Notes: a model not told the origin generated them from the letters alone. DNA of 8,899 nt from Lysobacterales bacterium (GCA_030637665.1 DAOWGA010000215.1:1-8899); one strand, 5' to 3'. Shown: positions 1 through 5,987, counted from the first letter of the stretch. Numbers and translations are program-made.

Positions 1-105
1 AGCGGAACAGTTCCTACCCAGCGCTTAGCGAAACTACTGGGGGCTTGCCAGATTCGTGAGTACAAGGCGCGTATCTTTCGAGCACTGCAGTTACCTGCTC
101 GGTAA
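1..105 (+). CDS. possible 3' end of an unidentified gene, cut by the left edge
   Basis: Frame 1 is open from the first base to a TAA at 103-105, giving 34 residues ending in ALQLPAR. The other two forward frames hit stops within the first 60 bases. The piece is basic with a helical look (QRLAKLLG, RIFRAL), but I do not recognise a family. If real, the gene converges on nrdJb, with 56 bp between the two stop codons. Thirty-four open codons can occur by chance, so this is only a candidate. Confidence 0.3.
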   Translation, partial: SGTVPTQRLAKLLGACQIREYKARIFRALQLPAR

Positions 106-161
106 TGAAGCGCGCAGAAAGATGCAGCAACGCCGTAATCGCGGATCTGACAAGTCCTCAG

Positions 162-947
162 TCAGCCGCATTTGGAGTAGCCGCAGGACAGACACGTAGC
201 ACAATTATCCATTATGATAACTGCCTTCGTGTAGCATTTATTACAGAGTGTCGCCGAAGCCGGATAGGGATCATTTGCTTCAGCTTCGGCTTCAGCTATC
301 GTTTTTTTTTGAGCTGCAGCCTCCGCCTCAGCCCGTTTCTGCTCAAGTATAAGCTGTTGCTGTTCTGACAGCTCCTCTTTCTCCATCAGACCAATTTTTT
401 GCAGATGATGTTCTATAACTGCACCGATCTCGGCGATAATGGAGGGCATGAACTTTCCACCGGGCTTGAAGTAGCCGCCCTTGGGATCGAACACAGCCTG
501 GAGTTCTTCAGCCAGGAAAGTCACGTCGCCACCTTTGCGGAAAACCGCTGACATCAAGCGTGTCAGCGCCACGATCCACTGGAAGTGGTCCATGTTCTTC
601 GAGTTGATAAAAATCTCGAAGGGGCGGCGTTGCTCATGCTCGGTACCGGGATTGAGAATGATGTCGTTGATGGTGACATACATCGCATGATCATCCAGTG
701 GTGTTTTGATCTTGTAGGTTGAACCTTCCAGCGCCTCCATGCCTTCCGGCCGGGCGACCCACTCAGTCATACGGATTATCTTCGCAGTCGGACGTTGTCC
801 GTTTTCCGCCTGGGCTTCTGCCTGAGCTCGCGCCTGGGCGTCTGCCTGGGCGTCTGCATGAGCGTCTACCCGCGGGTTTGATTCCGCTTCAGCTTCTTCT
901 TTCACGACTTCATAGCCAATAATTTTTCCTTCGATCTTAATGCTCAT
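162..947 (-). CDS. nrdJb: NrdJb, C-terminal (reductive tail) subunit of split class II ribonucleotide reductase
   Basis: Second polypeptide of the B12-dependent ribonucleotide reductase; it carries the part that in one-piece NrdJ enzymes forms the C-terminal TSCPD-type region. A conserved core (roughly residues 50-190) contains RPFEIFINSKNMDHFQW and the GGDVTFLAEELQAVFDPKGG stretch. The last 27 residues hold six cysteines: a CxxC at 235/238, C249, C252, C255 and C260. By analogy with class I/II enzymes they should pass electrons from thioredoxin to the NrdJa active-site disulfide. Two low-complexity stretches stand out: an A/Q/D/E repeat at about residues 28-49 and an EAEAEA-rich run just before the cysteines, both plausible flexible tethers. 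The ATG at 947 (MSIKIEG) gives 261 residues and has a weak GGAA upstream. The frame could extend to an ATG at 1004, but the extra 19 residues look non-conserved and overlap a hairpin. It lies 521 bp downstream of nrdJa on the same strand. Confidence 0.88.
   Translation of the reverse strand: MSIKIEGKIIGYEVVKEEAEAESNPRVDAHADAQADAQARAQAEAQAENGQRPTAKIIRMTEWVARPEGMEALEGSTYKIKTPLDDHAMYVTINDIILNPGTEHEQRRPFEIFINSKNMDHFQWIVALTRLMSAVFRKGGDVTFLAEELQAVFDPKGGYFKPGGKFMPSIIAEIGAVIEHHLQKIGLMEKEELSEQQQLILEQKRAEAEAAAQKKTIAEAEAEANDPYPASATLCNKCYTKAVIIMDNCATCLSCGYSKCG
801..866 (-). repeat. degenerate tandem repeat encoding an (A-x)n Ala/Gln/Asp/Glu linker in NrdJb
   Basis: On the minus strand short units such as GCAGACGCCCAG recur with small changes. 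They encode alternating alanine with Asp, Gln, Arg or Glu (DAHADAQADAQARAQ and onward). The period is 6 or 12 bases and keeps the frame. It sits between the N-terminal SIKIEGKIIGYEV segment and the conserved core of NrdJb. Confidence 0.7.
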
Positions 948-976
948 TTCATTCCAGCCATTCGAGTGCGGACACC

Positions 977-995
977 GGGCAGAGCGTTGCTGCCC
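977..995 (-). promoter_or_regulatory. hairpin in the nrdJb leader
   Basis: A perfect 6-bp inverted repeat, GGGCAG and CTGCCC, with a 7-base loop lies 30-48 bases upstream of the chosen nrdJb start on the minus strand. No T-run follows it, so it is not an intrinsic terminator. It is a leader hairpin of unknown function. Confidence 0.4.
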
Positions 996-1061
996 ATGAC
1001 GCACGTATTTTTTAAATTCCTGCTCTGTTCAAACCCTGTTTTCATCCTTAAAAGGGAATTC

Positions 1062-1090
1062 ATCGCCGATACATCCCTGTGATCGGCGAT
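1062..1090 (-). promoter_or_regulatory. 9-bp hairpin displaying a CsrA/RsmA consensus site, upstream of nrdJb
   Basis: ATCGCCGAT (1062-1070) and ATCGGCGAT (1082-1090) form a perfect 9-bp stem with an 11-base loop. On the minus strand the loop reads CACAGGGATGT. This contains ACARGGAUGU exactly, the core of the SELEX-derived CsrA consensus RUACARGGAUGU, with GGA in the single-stranded loop as CsrA prefers. A short T4 (minus strand, 1050-1053) follows eight bases after the stem, too distant for a canonical terminator. The hairpin is 115 bases upstream of nrdJb, so it may belong to its leader or to a GGA-rich small RNA. Confidence 0.5.
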
Positions 1091-1183
1091 TCCTGCGGTG
1101 CTCCCCATGCTTTGTTCGCTCAACAGGATTGCTACTCGTATTCAATCCTTTTCCGGGTATTCGAAGGCTTCATTTGCGTCAGG

Positions 1184-1217
1184 AAAAAAGAGGTGTACGT
1201 CCTTGTACGCGACACCT
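1184..1217 (-). terminator. intrinsic terminator between nrdJa and nrdJb
   Basis: On the minus strand AGGTGT (1217-1212) pairs with ACACCT (1196-1191). An inner CGT/ACG pair lies across a small internal loop, and C plus a six-T run (1189-1184) follows directly. The loop and its flanks read GTACAAGGACGT, an 11/12 match to the CsrA consensus. It would end a transcript coming from nrdJa before nrdJb, or mark the 3' end of a small RNA. The stem is modest, so read-through is likely. Confidence 0.55.
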
Positions 1218-1345
1218 CCCTACTTCGTTTGGCGGAACCCAATACATCCCTCGCCGCCACTTTATCCTTGACGCTTATTATTCTCATACACATCCGTGTA
1301 CCGTTGTGCATCCTTCCTTGTTCCAAAGCAATTGCAATCGCCTAT
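1184..1345 (-). ncRNA. candidate CsrA/RsmA-binding (CsrB/RsmZ-like) small RNA; 5' end uncertain
   Basis: Minus-strand stretch ending at the terminator at 1184-1217. GGA triplets occur at 1324-1322, 1317-1315, 1313-1311, 1295-1293, 1267-1265, 1249-1247, 1219-1217 and 1202-1200. Three lie in predicted hairpin loops. The first stem, TACAC/GTGTA (1287-1300), has loop GGAT and sits inside GTACACGGATGT (11/12 to the CsrA consensus). The second, TGGCGG/CCGCCA (1230-1235, 1254-1259), encloses GAGGGATGT. The third is the terminator loop. Dense GGA motifs in loops plus a terminal T-run are the known hallmark of CsrB, CsrC and RsmX/Y/Z. I found no convincing promoter and no GacA-type TGTAAG-N-CTTACA site, so the 5' limit is arbitrary. 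The RNA might instead be processed from the nrdJa transcript or start nearer 1468. Confidence 0.45.
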
Positions 1346-1468
1346 TAACTCTGGACTACTGCCTTCTCCCCAAACCTCTCCGACTGCTGTAATAACTCTT
1401 TAAGCTCGCAGTCTTTCCGTATGGCCTGACTCTTCCCCGTGCCTGCGGATTCATCTGTTTATCAACAA

Positions 1469-3616
1469 TCAAAACTTACCGTAATAGCCTTCTTTCAGGG
1501 CATCGAAGAGATTAGCCGCGGTATGCATTTCACCGTCGTATTCAATTTCTTCGTTACCGGCTACTTCAAGTTCCTCTCCGGTTTCAAGCACGAAGCGGTA
1601 AGTTGTATTTTCCAGGTCCTTTTCCTTCACCAGCACACCCTGAAAGGCTTCCGGATTGAACCGGAAAGTCGTGCAGCCTTTCAGCCCTTTTGCATGCGCG
1701 TAGGTGTAAATATCCTTGAAATCTTCGTAAGGAAAATCTGTCGGTACATTGGCCGTTTTGGATATCGAGGAGTCAATCCATTTCTGCGCTGCGGCCTGGA
1801 TATCAACGTGTGCGACCGGCGATATGTCTTCAGCCGTAATAAAATAATCCGGCAGCTTCAGGCTTTCGTCTTCGGCATAGGGCATAGCCCGGGAATTCAC
1901 CAGCGTGCGGTAGGCCAGCAGTTCGTAACTGAAGACTTCTACTTTTTCCTTGGTCTTTCTATTTTCCCGAATCACGTTGCGGCTGTAATGATGCGCAAAA
2001 CTGGGTTCGATTCCATTGGATACGTTATTCGCAAGTGATAATGAGATCGTACCGGTCGGAGCTATGGAAGTATGGTGTGTGAAGCGCGCACCCTCTTCGG
2101 CCAAAGCTTCTACCAGTTCCGGCGCATACTCAGCAATCTGGCTCATGTACCTGCTGTACCTGGTATGGAGCAGACTGCCCTTGATCCTGTCGCCAATACG
2201 ATATCCATCCGCCAGTAATTCAGGACGCTGTCGCATCATGCCACCGGTGACCTCGAAGGTCTCGTGCATAATCGGCGCAGCGCCTTTTTCCCGGGTCAGT
2301 TCGAGAGCCTCTTCCCAGCCAGCCAGCGCCATTTCCCGCGCCACCTTATCCGTAAATTCAAGCGAATCCGGCGAACCATACTTCATGCCCAACATGGTGA
2401 GGGTGGATCCCAGGCCCAGGAAACCCATGCCGTGCCGGCGTTTGCGAGCTATCTCGTCACGCTGCTTCCCAAGCGGCAGGCCATTGATCTCCACCACGTT
2501 GTCCAGCATGCGCGTGAAGATACGCGCGACCTTGTGGTACTCGTCCCAATTGAAAAAGGCCTGGTCTGTAAACGGCTTTTCCACGAAACGGGTCAAGTTG
2601 ACCGAACCCAGCAGACAAGCCCCATACGGAGGCAGGGGCTGCTCACCACAGGGGTTGGTTGCCCGGATGTTCTCGCAGAACCAGTTGTTATTCATCTCGT
2701 TGATGCGGTCAACCAGGATGAAACCGGGTTCTGCAAAATCATAGGTGGAAGACATGATCATGTCCCACACCCTTCTGGCCGGTACTTTTTTATATATCCG
2801 GCACGCGACCAGCCCATCATCGCGGGTAATGTAACCCTCGACATCCGGCCACTCGCGCCACAGGACCTGGTCACTGTTTTCCAGGTCCAGTTCACCGTGC
2901 TCGTGCTCGTTGATCGGGAAAGAAAGTGGCCAGTCCCGGTTCTCCGCAACGGCTTGCATGAATTCGTCCGTGATGAGCAGGGAACAGTTAAATTGTCTCA
3001 GCCGACCGTCCTCGCGCTTGGCCCGTATGAACTCCATGGTGTCCGGGTGCCCGACCTCGAAAGTGGCCATTTGCGCGCCCCTGCGACCACCGGCTGAGGA
3101 GACGGTGAAGCACATCTTGTCGTAGATATCCATGAAGCTGAGCGGGCCCGAGGTATAGGCACCGGCGCCGGAAACGTAGGCGCCTTTCGGACGGAGAGTA
3201 GAAAACTCATAGCCAATACCACACCCTGCCTTCAGGGTCAGGCCTGCTTCATGCACCTTCTCCAGAATACCGTTCATCGAATCCTCGATGATTCCTGAGA
3301 CCGTACAGTTGATGGTCGAAGTTGCCGGCTTGTGCTCTTGTGCGCCGGCGTTGGAAGTAATCCGTCCGGCCGGTATGGCGCCTCGACGCAGGGCCCACAG
3401 AAAAGACTCGTACCACTGCTGTTTTTTTTCAGATCCTTCTTCAACGTCCGACAGCGCGCGCGCCACACGCTTGAAGGTGTCATCGATGGTTTCGTCGATA
3501 ATTTCGCCGTTCTTGGACTTCAGACGGTATTTCTTATCCCAGATATCCAGGGACGCATCCTGGAAAGGAATTTCTTTTGAATCAGTGCCAATGACTTCAA
3601 TCTGCACGCTGCCCAT
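1469..3616 (-). CDS. nrdJa: NrdJa, catalytic subunit of adenosylcobalamin-dependent (class II) ribonucleotide reductase
   Basis: Reduces ribonucleotides to deoxyribonucleotides using a thiyl radical generated from adenosylcobalamin, so it works with or without oxygen. The 715 residues show the class II active-site layout. C104 lies in INCTVSG; N321, C323 and E325 in NPCGE (C323 being the radical cysteine); C334 lies in YGACLLGS and would form the reducible pair with C104. The C323-to-C334 spacing of 11 matches known NrdJ enzymes. GCGIGY (131-136), FNCSLLITDEF (209-219) and PTGT (520-523) are further family signatures. No N-terminal ATP cone is apparent. The protein ends at about ALKEGYYGKF without the cysteine tail, which is supplied by NrdJb. 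ATG at 3616 is preceded by GGAAG at suitable spacing. Two NrdR boxes lie upstream. Confidence 0.95.
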   Translation of the reverse strand: MGSVQIEVIGTDSKEIPFQDASLDIWDKKYRLKSKNGEIIDETIDDTFKRVARALSDVEEGSEKKQQWYESFLWALRRGAIPAGRITSNAGAQEHKPATSTINCTVSGIIEDSMNGILEKVHEAGLTLKAGCGIGYEFSTLRPKGAYVSGAGAYTSGPLSFMDIYDKMCFTVSSAGGRRGAQMATFEVGHPDTMEFIRAKREDGRLRQFNCSLLITDEFMQAVAENRDWPLSFPINEHEHGELDLENSDQVLWREWPDVEGYITRDDGLVACRIYKKVPARRVWDMIMSSTYDFAEPGFILVDRINEMNNNWFCENIRATNPCGEQPLPPYGACLLGSVNLTRFVEKPFTDQAFFNWDEYHKVARIFTRMLDNVVEINGLPLGKQRDEIARKRRHGMGFLGLGSTLTMLGMKYGSPDSLEFTDKVAREMALAGWEEALELTREKGAAPIMHETFEVTGGMMRQRPELLADGYRIGDRIKGSLLHTRYSRYMSQIAEYAPELVEALAEEGARFTHHTSIAPTGTISLSLANNVSNGIEPSFAHHYSRNVIRENRKTKEKVEVFSYELLAYRTLVNSRAMPYAEDESLKLPDYFITAEDISPVAHVDIQAAAQKWIDSSISKTANVPTDFPYEDFKDIYTYAHAKGLKGCTTFRFNPEAFQGVLVKEKDLENTTYRFVLETGEELEVAGNEEIEYDGEMHTAANLFDALKEGYYGKF

Positions 3617-3657
3617 TAAATCTTCCGTCTAATTATTTGGTTTTATTTAATTATGAG

Positions 3658-3673
3658 GCACAATGTATTGTGC
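3658..3673 (-). promoter_or_regulatory. NrdR box 1 (promoter-proximal)
   Basis: GCACAATGTATTGTGC is a near-perfect 16-bp palindrome matching the NrdR box consensus ACACwATATATwGTGT apart from the outer bases and the centre. It lies 42 bases upstream of nrdJa and overlaps the proposed -10 (CACAAT, minus strand 3672-3667). NrdR is the Zn-finger/ATP-cone repressor of ribonucleotide reductase genes. Confidence 0.8.
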
Positions 3674-3695
3674 GCTATTTTTTTTTGAGACACAA
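3667..3695 (-). promoter_or_regulatory. probable sigma-70 promoter of nrdJa
   Basis: On the minus strand TTGTGT (3695-3690) and CACAAT (3672-3667) are separated by 17 bases that include an A-rich run. The -10 matches TATAAT at 4 of 6 positions. Both hexamers fall inside NrdR boxes, so NrdR binding would block polymerase. Transcription would start near 3660, giving a leader of about 44 bases. Confidence 0.4.
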
Positions 3696-3705
3696 TATAT
3701 TGTGT
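3690..3705 (-). promoter_or_regulatory. NrdR box 2 (perfect palindrome)
   Basis: ACACAATATATTGTGT is a perfect 16-bp palindrome and fits the NrdR consensus at every position. It starts exactly 32 bp from box 1, three helical turns, which is the usual phasing of paired NrdR boxes. It overlaps the proposed -35 of nrdJa. Confidence 0.85.
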
Positions 3706-3925
3706 CAGCGGGAGTAAAAGATACGCTCCTGATTGTATTCTGTCAAATAGCCTGACGTTTGAATTCAGATCAACAAATAATAACATTATTCTAATATATT
3801 CAATGCGTTACACATATTGCGACGTTTTTTTGTTATGCTGCGTCTTTAACCAGGAACGCCGAAATCCGCATCACTGCTGGATTTCGTTTCGTCGCAAACC
3901 AAAAAATCCGTGGAGAACTCTTGTT
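3706..3925 (+). other. divergent intergenic region upstream of the secreted-protein gene
   Basis: About 220 bp, AT-rich around 3765-3835. The best promoter candidate for the plus-strand gene is an extended -10, TGTTATGCT (3831-3839), without a clear -35. A second -10-like TATATT is at 3795-3800. The 3860-3886 hairpin is described separately. A frame opening at ATG 3803 joins the downstream gene but would put 41 extra residues before its signal peptide, so I take that part as untranslated. Confidence 0.4.
3860..3886 (+). promoter_or_regulatory. leader hairpin before the secreted-protein gene
   Basis: CGAAATCC (3860-3867) and GGATTTCG (3879-3886) form a perfect 8-bp stem with an 11-base loop. 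The right arm could instead pair with AAATCC at 3904-3909, right next to the Shine-Dalgarno GGAG at 3912-3915. Two exclusive folds are therefore possible. No T-run follows the first stem. Confidence 0.4.
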
Positions 3926-4390
3926 ATGAAGCTCGAATTGAACCGCCACCTGATGCAATTGGCATCCGTCTTTTTGCCTGCTATTTTGATGGTCAGTTCC
4001 GCCCTTGCCGGTGGTCAGACTGAAATGTTGATCGAAGTTAAGACTGATGATATCCAGATTGAACAATTGGATATCAGCCACCTGGAAGTGGGTGATTCCG
4101 AGACTATTTACACAGAGGATGGCACAACGGTTGACATTCTGCGCGCCGTTCACGGTGTGGAAATTTTCATCGATGGCGAAAAGCTGGATATTCCTTCACC
4201 GCATGACCTGGAATTCACCGAAGATGCACAAGAGCATCATGAGATAATGATTGAGATAGAATGCGACAGCGTCGAGGATGACGGCTGTACTAACCACCAC
4301 TATTTGAGCGACAGCCCGGAATTCAGGAATGCAAAACACCACAAGGTGATCATCGTCAAGGAATTCGTACACGAAGACGATGAGATCTGA
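3926..4390 (+). CDS. small secreted or periplasmic acidic protein of unknown function
   Basis: A 154-residue protein that I do not recognise. Residues 1-28 form a classical signal peptide: basic KLELNRH start, hydrophobic stretch about 11-26, and a signal peptidase I site ALA-GG after A28. The mature part is strongly acidic, with three HH pairs (104-105, 124-125, 138-139) and two cysteines (C113, C121) eight residues apart that could form a disulfide after export. Alternating short strands (MLIEVKTDDIQIEQLDI, VHGVEIFIDGEKLDI, HKVIIVKEFVHEDDE) suggest a small beta-rich domain. His plus Asp/Glu could bind metal, but no known motif is visible. ATG 3926 is chosen because GGAG sits 10 bases upstream and the signal peptide begins there. 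The gene is divergent from nrdJa and 32 bp upstream of trmL, so it may be co-transcribed with it. Confidence 0.75.
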   Translation: MKLELNRHLMQLASVFLPAILMVSSALAGGQTEMLIEVKTDDIQIEQLDISHLEVGDSETIYTEDGTTVDILRAVHGVEIFIDGEKLDIPSPHDLEFTEDAQEHHEIMIEIECDSVEDDGCTNHHYLSDSPEFRNAKHHKVIIVKEFVHEDDEI

Positions 4391-4422
4391 CCCGGCTTCG
4401 CAAAGCACAGACCGCGCTTCCG

Positions 4423-4884
4423 GTGTTTAACATTGTCCTTTACCAGCCTGAAATCCCCCCGAATACGGGTAACATCATCCGCTTGTGCGCAAACACAGGT
4501 GCGCGCCTGCACCTGGTCGAGCCGATGGGGTTTGTTCTGGACGATTCCCGTGTCCGGCGCGCCGGCCTGGATTACCATGAACTGGCCCGTGTAGAACGCT
4601 ATAAGAACTGGGCGGATTTCCGTCAGAAAAATCAGAGTATGAAAATCTGGGCTTTTTCTACACGCGGCAACCGGTCATATCATCAGGCAAAATTCCATGA
4701 TGAGGACGGCCTGTTGTTCGGACCGGAAACCAGGGGGCTGCCAAATGAAATCCTCGCACAGGAAGGCCAGCAGGTGCTACGCATTCCGATGCGCAGTGAC
4801 AGCCGCAGCCTGAATCTTTCCAACACGGTCGCAATCGTGCTGTACGAAGCACTCAGGCAACAGGATTTCGTGGGGCTCGAATGA
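4423..4884 (+). CDS. trmL: TrmL, tRNA (cytidine/uridine-34 2'-O)-methyltransferase
   Basis: SPOUT-family enzyme that methylates the 2'-O of the wobble base of leucine tRNAs from S-adenosylmethionine. At 153 residues it is close to E. coli TrmL, and all signature segments are present. The N-terminal NIVLYQPEIPPNTGNIIRLC segment spans residues 3-22, EPMGF 33-37 and RRAGLDYHE 45-53. The knot motif LLFGPETRGLP spans 97-107, and IPM-SRSLNLSN 121-134, the last two building the trefoil-knot cofactor site. The start is a GTG at 4423 giving MFNIVLYQ, which aligns with the family's usual N-terminus. There is no clear Shine-Dalgarno in CGCGCTTCCG just before it, suggesting weak initiation or dependence on translation of the gene 32 bp upstream. 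The stop faces gpsA 63 bp away, with no obvious terminator between. Confidence 0.95.
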   Translation: MFNIVLYQPEIPPNTGNIIRLCANTGARLHLVEPMGFVLDDSRVRRAGLDYHELARVERYKNWADFRQKNQSMKIWAFSTRGNRSYHQAKFHDEDGLLFGPETRGLPNEILAQEGQQVLRIPMRSDSRSLNLSNTVAIVLYEALRQQDFVGLE

Positions 4885-4947
4885 AAGATGCAATTTGCTG
4901 GAACATGTCGATAGCACTCGCAACTCCCCCATAATCACCCACCGATG

Positions 4948-5946
4948 TCAGGCATGTTCAGATTTTTGCTCGCGGGCGAGGAGTTCACGGACGCTACGAT
5001 TTGGGTCCCGGCCTTGACAAATTATTCCATAGACCTGTTCGGAAATTGGCATTTCCACCTGGTGGCGCTGCGCCAGTCTCCAGACTTCTTCGGCTGTGCT
5101 GACACCTTCCACCACCTGACCGATCTCGGCCACCGCCTCTTCTACTGTCTTACCGGCGCCCAAAGCCAAGCCCAGCCTGCGATTGCGCGAGAGATCACCG
5201 GTACTGGTCAGGACCAGATCACCCATGCCGGCCAGGCCGGTCAGTGTTTGCTCGCGGGCCCCGAGAATCCGCCCCAGCCGCATCATCTCAGCCAGGCCGC
5301 GGGTAATCAACGCCGCCCTTGCATTATTGCCAAGCCCCATACCATCGCTGATTCCGGTTGCCACAGCGAGTACATTCTTGACCGCACCACCGAGTTCAGC
5401 ACCGACAATATCGTCGCTTGTATAGGCACGGAAATTACCCCCGTGAAGCGCCCGGGCCATGCGCATGCAGTACTCCTGATCCGTGCCTGCCACGGTCACG
5501 GCCGTTGGCAGGTTGGCGGCCACTTCAATGGCGAAAGAAGGTCCGGTTACAACGGCCATTGGCCGGTCTTTGCCAATGGACAGTTGCGAGGCATGGTGAA
5601 GAAAATTACCACTGCCCGGTTCCAGACCCTTGCAGGCCCAGCAAAGGCCCTGCCCAGTCGCCAGCCAGGGAGTGATCTCCTGCACGATTTTGACAAAGGC
5701 ATGGGAAGGAACAACAACAAGGACTTCGTCGGCAGACCGTACCGCCCGTTCCAGTGAAGGCTCGAATTCCAGGCCGGGTGGAAACGGAACATCGGGCAGG
5801 AAACGCTGATTACAGCCCGCCACTTGCATTGCAGCAACGTGCTCCGGATTTCTGCCCCAAAGCACGGTTGCGGTGCTGCTGCGTAGCAACTGCATGGCCA
5901 GTGCTGAACCCCAGGATCCAGCGCCGAGCACAGCGACCCTGGTCAC
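4948..5946 (-). CDS. gpsA: GpsA, NAD(P)+-dependent glycerol-3-phosphate dehydrogenase
   Basis: Cytosolic enzyme that reduces dihydroxyacetone phosphate to sn-glycerol-3-phosphate, the backbone for phospholipids. The dinucleotide-binding GAGSWG is at residues 8-13 (GTG numbering). VVPSHAF, ACKGLEPGSG, VTGPSFAIEVA, the GAVKNVLAVA segment with catalytic Lys190, and SRNRRLG all fit the family. From GTG 5946 (VTRVAVLGAG) the protein is 332 residues, near the usual length, and begins as homologues do. The frame extends to an ATG at 5979 (343 residues, start HPVPGQTDGI). I prefer the GTG because a perfect TATAAT on the minus strand (5993-5988) would start transcripts only a base or two before 5979. 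The gene is 18-51 bp downstream of secB, depending on the start chosen. Confidence 0.93.
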   Translation of the reverse strand: MTRVAVLGAGSWGSALAMQLLRSSTATVLWGRNPEHVAAMQVAGCNQRFLPDVPFPPGLEFEPSLERAVRSADEVLVVVPSHAFVKIVQEITPWLATGQGLCWACKGLEPGSGNFLHHASQLSIGKDRPMAVVTGPSFAIEVAANLPTAVTVAGTDQEYCMRMARALHGGNFRAYTSDDIVGAELGGAVKNVLAVATGISDGMGLGNNARAALITRGLAEMMRLGRILGAREQTLTGLAGMGDLVLTSTGDLSRNRRLGLALGAGKTVEEAVAEIGQVVEGVSTAEEVWRLAQRHQVEMPISEQVYGIICQGRDPNRSVRELLAREQKSEHA

Positions 5947-5987
5947 AATGCCATCCGTCTGGCCCGGCACCGGGTGCATCGGTGCAA

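Larger units (their letters stand above)
948..1468 (-). other. 521-bp nrdJa-nrdJb intergenic region without a credible gene, GGA-rich on the minus strand
   Basis: I count 20 GGA triplets on the minus strand and 6 on the plus strand, spread from about 1018 to 1436. The region has the terminator, GGA-loop hairpins and nrdJb leader hairpin listed separately. The GGGATGTAT word occurs twice, once at 1242-1250 and once at 1069-1077. Open frames of up to 89 codons on the plus strand have no ribosome-binding site or protein-like character. The part next to nrdJa (1346-1468) still has GGA motifs (for example near 1373 and 1436) but no strong hairpin. Confidence 0.6.

Noticed and set aside
147..165. 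CTGAC/GTCAG inverted repeat at the end of nrdJb, considered as a terminator
   Set aside because: Only a 5-bp stem with a 9-base loop, no T-run on either strand, and it overlaps the stop codon.
1079..1392. two overlapping plus-strand open frames of 89 and 87 codons in the nrdJa-nrdJb gap
   Set aside because: No Shine-Dalgarno and no protein-like features. The region's structure is better explained by RNA hairpins on the other strand.
1346..1468. search for a promoter and GacA-type upstream site for the candidate small RNA
   Set aside because: TTGATA near 1464 and TATTAC near 1392 are isolated hexamers without properly spaced partners, and no TGTAAG...CTTACA pair is present.
2264..3097. 277-codon plus-strand open frame inside nrdJa, with neighbours at 1439-2038 and 2016-2744
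   Set aside because: All are antisense to the well-supported nrdJa coding region and lack protein-like motifs or convincing ribosome-binding sites.
4885..4947. search for a bidirectional terminator between convergent trmL and gpsA
   Set aside because: No stem longer than a few bases and no T-run on either strand.
4945..5757. 270-codon plus-strand open frame opposite gpsA
   Set aside because: Antisense to gpsA; composition is biased to P, H and Q as expected of a shadow frame.
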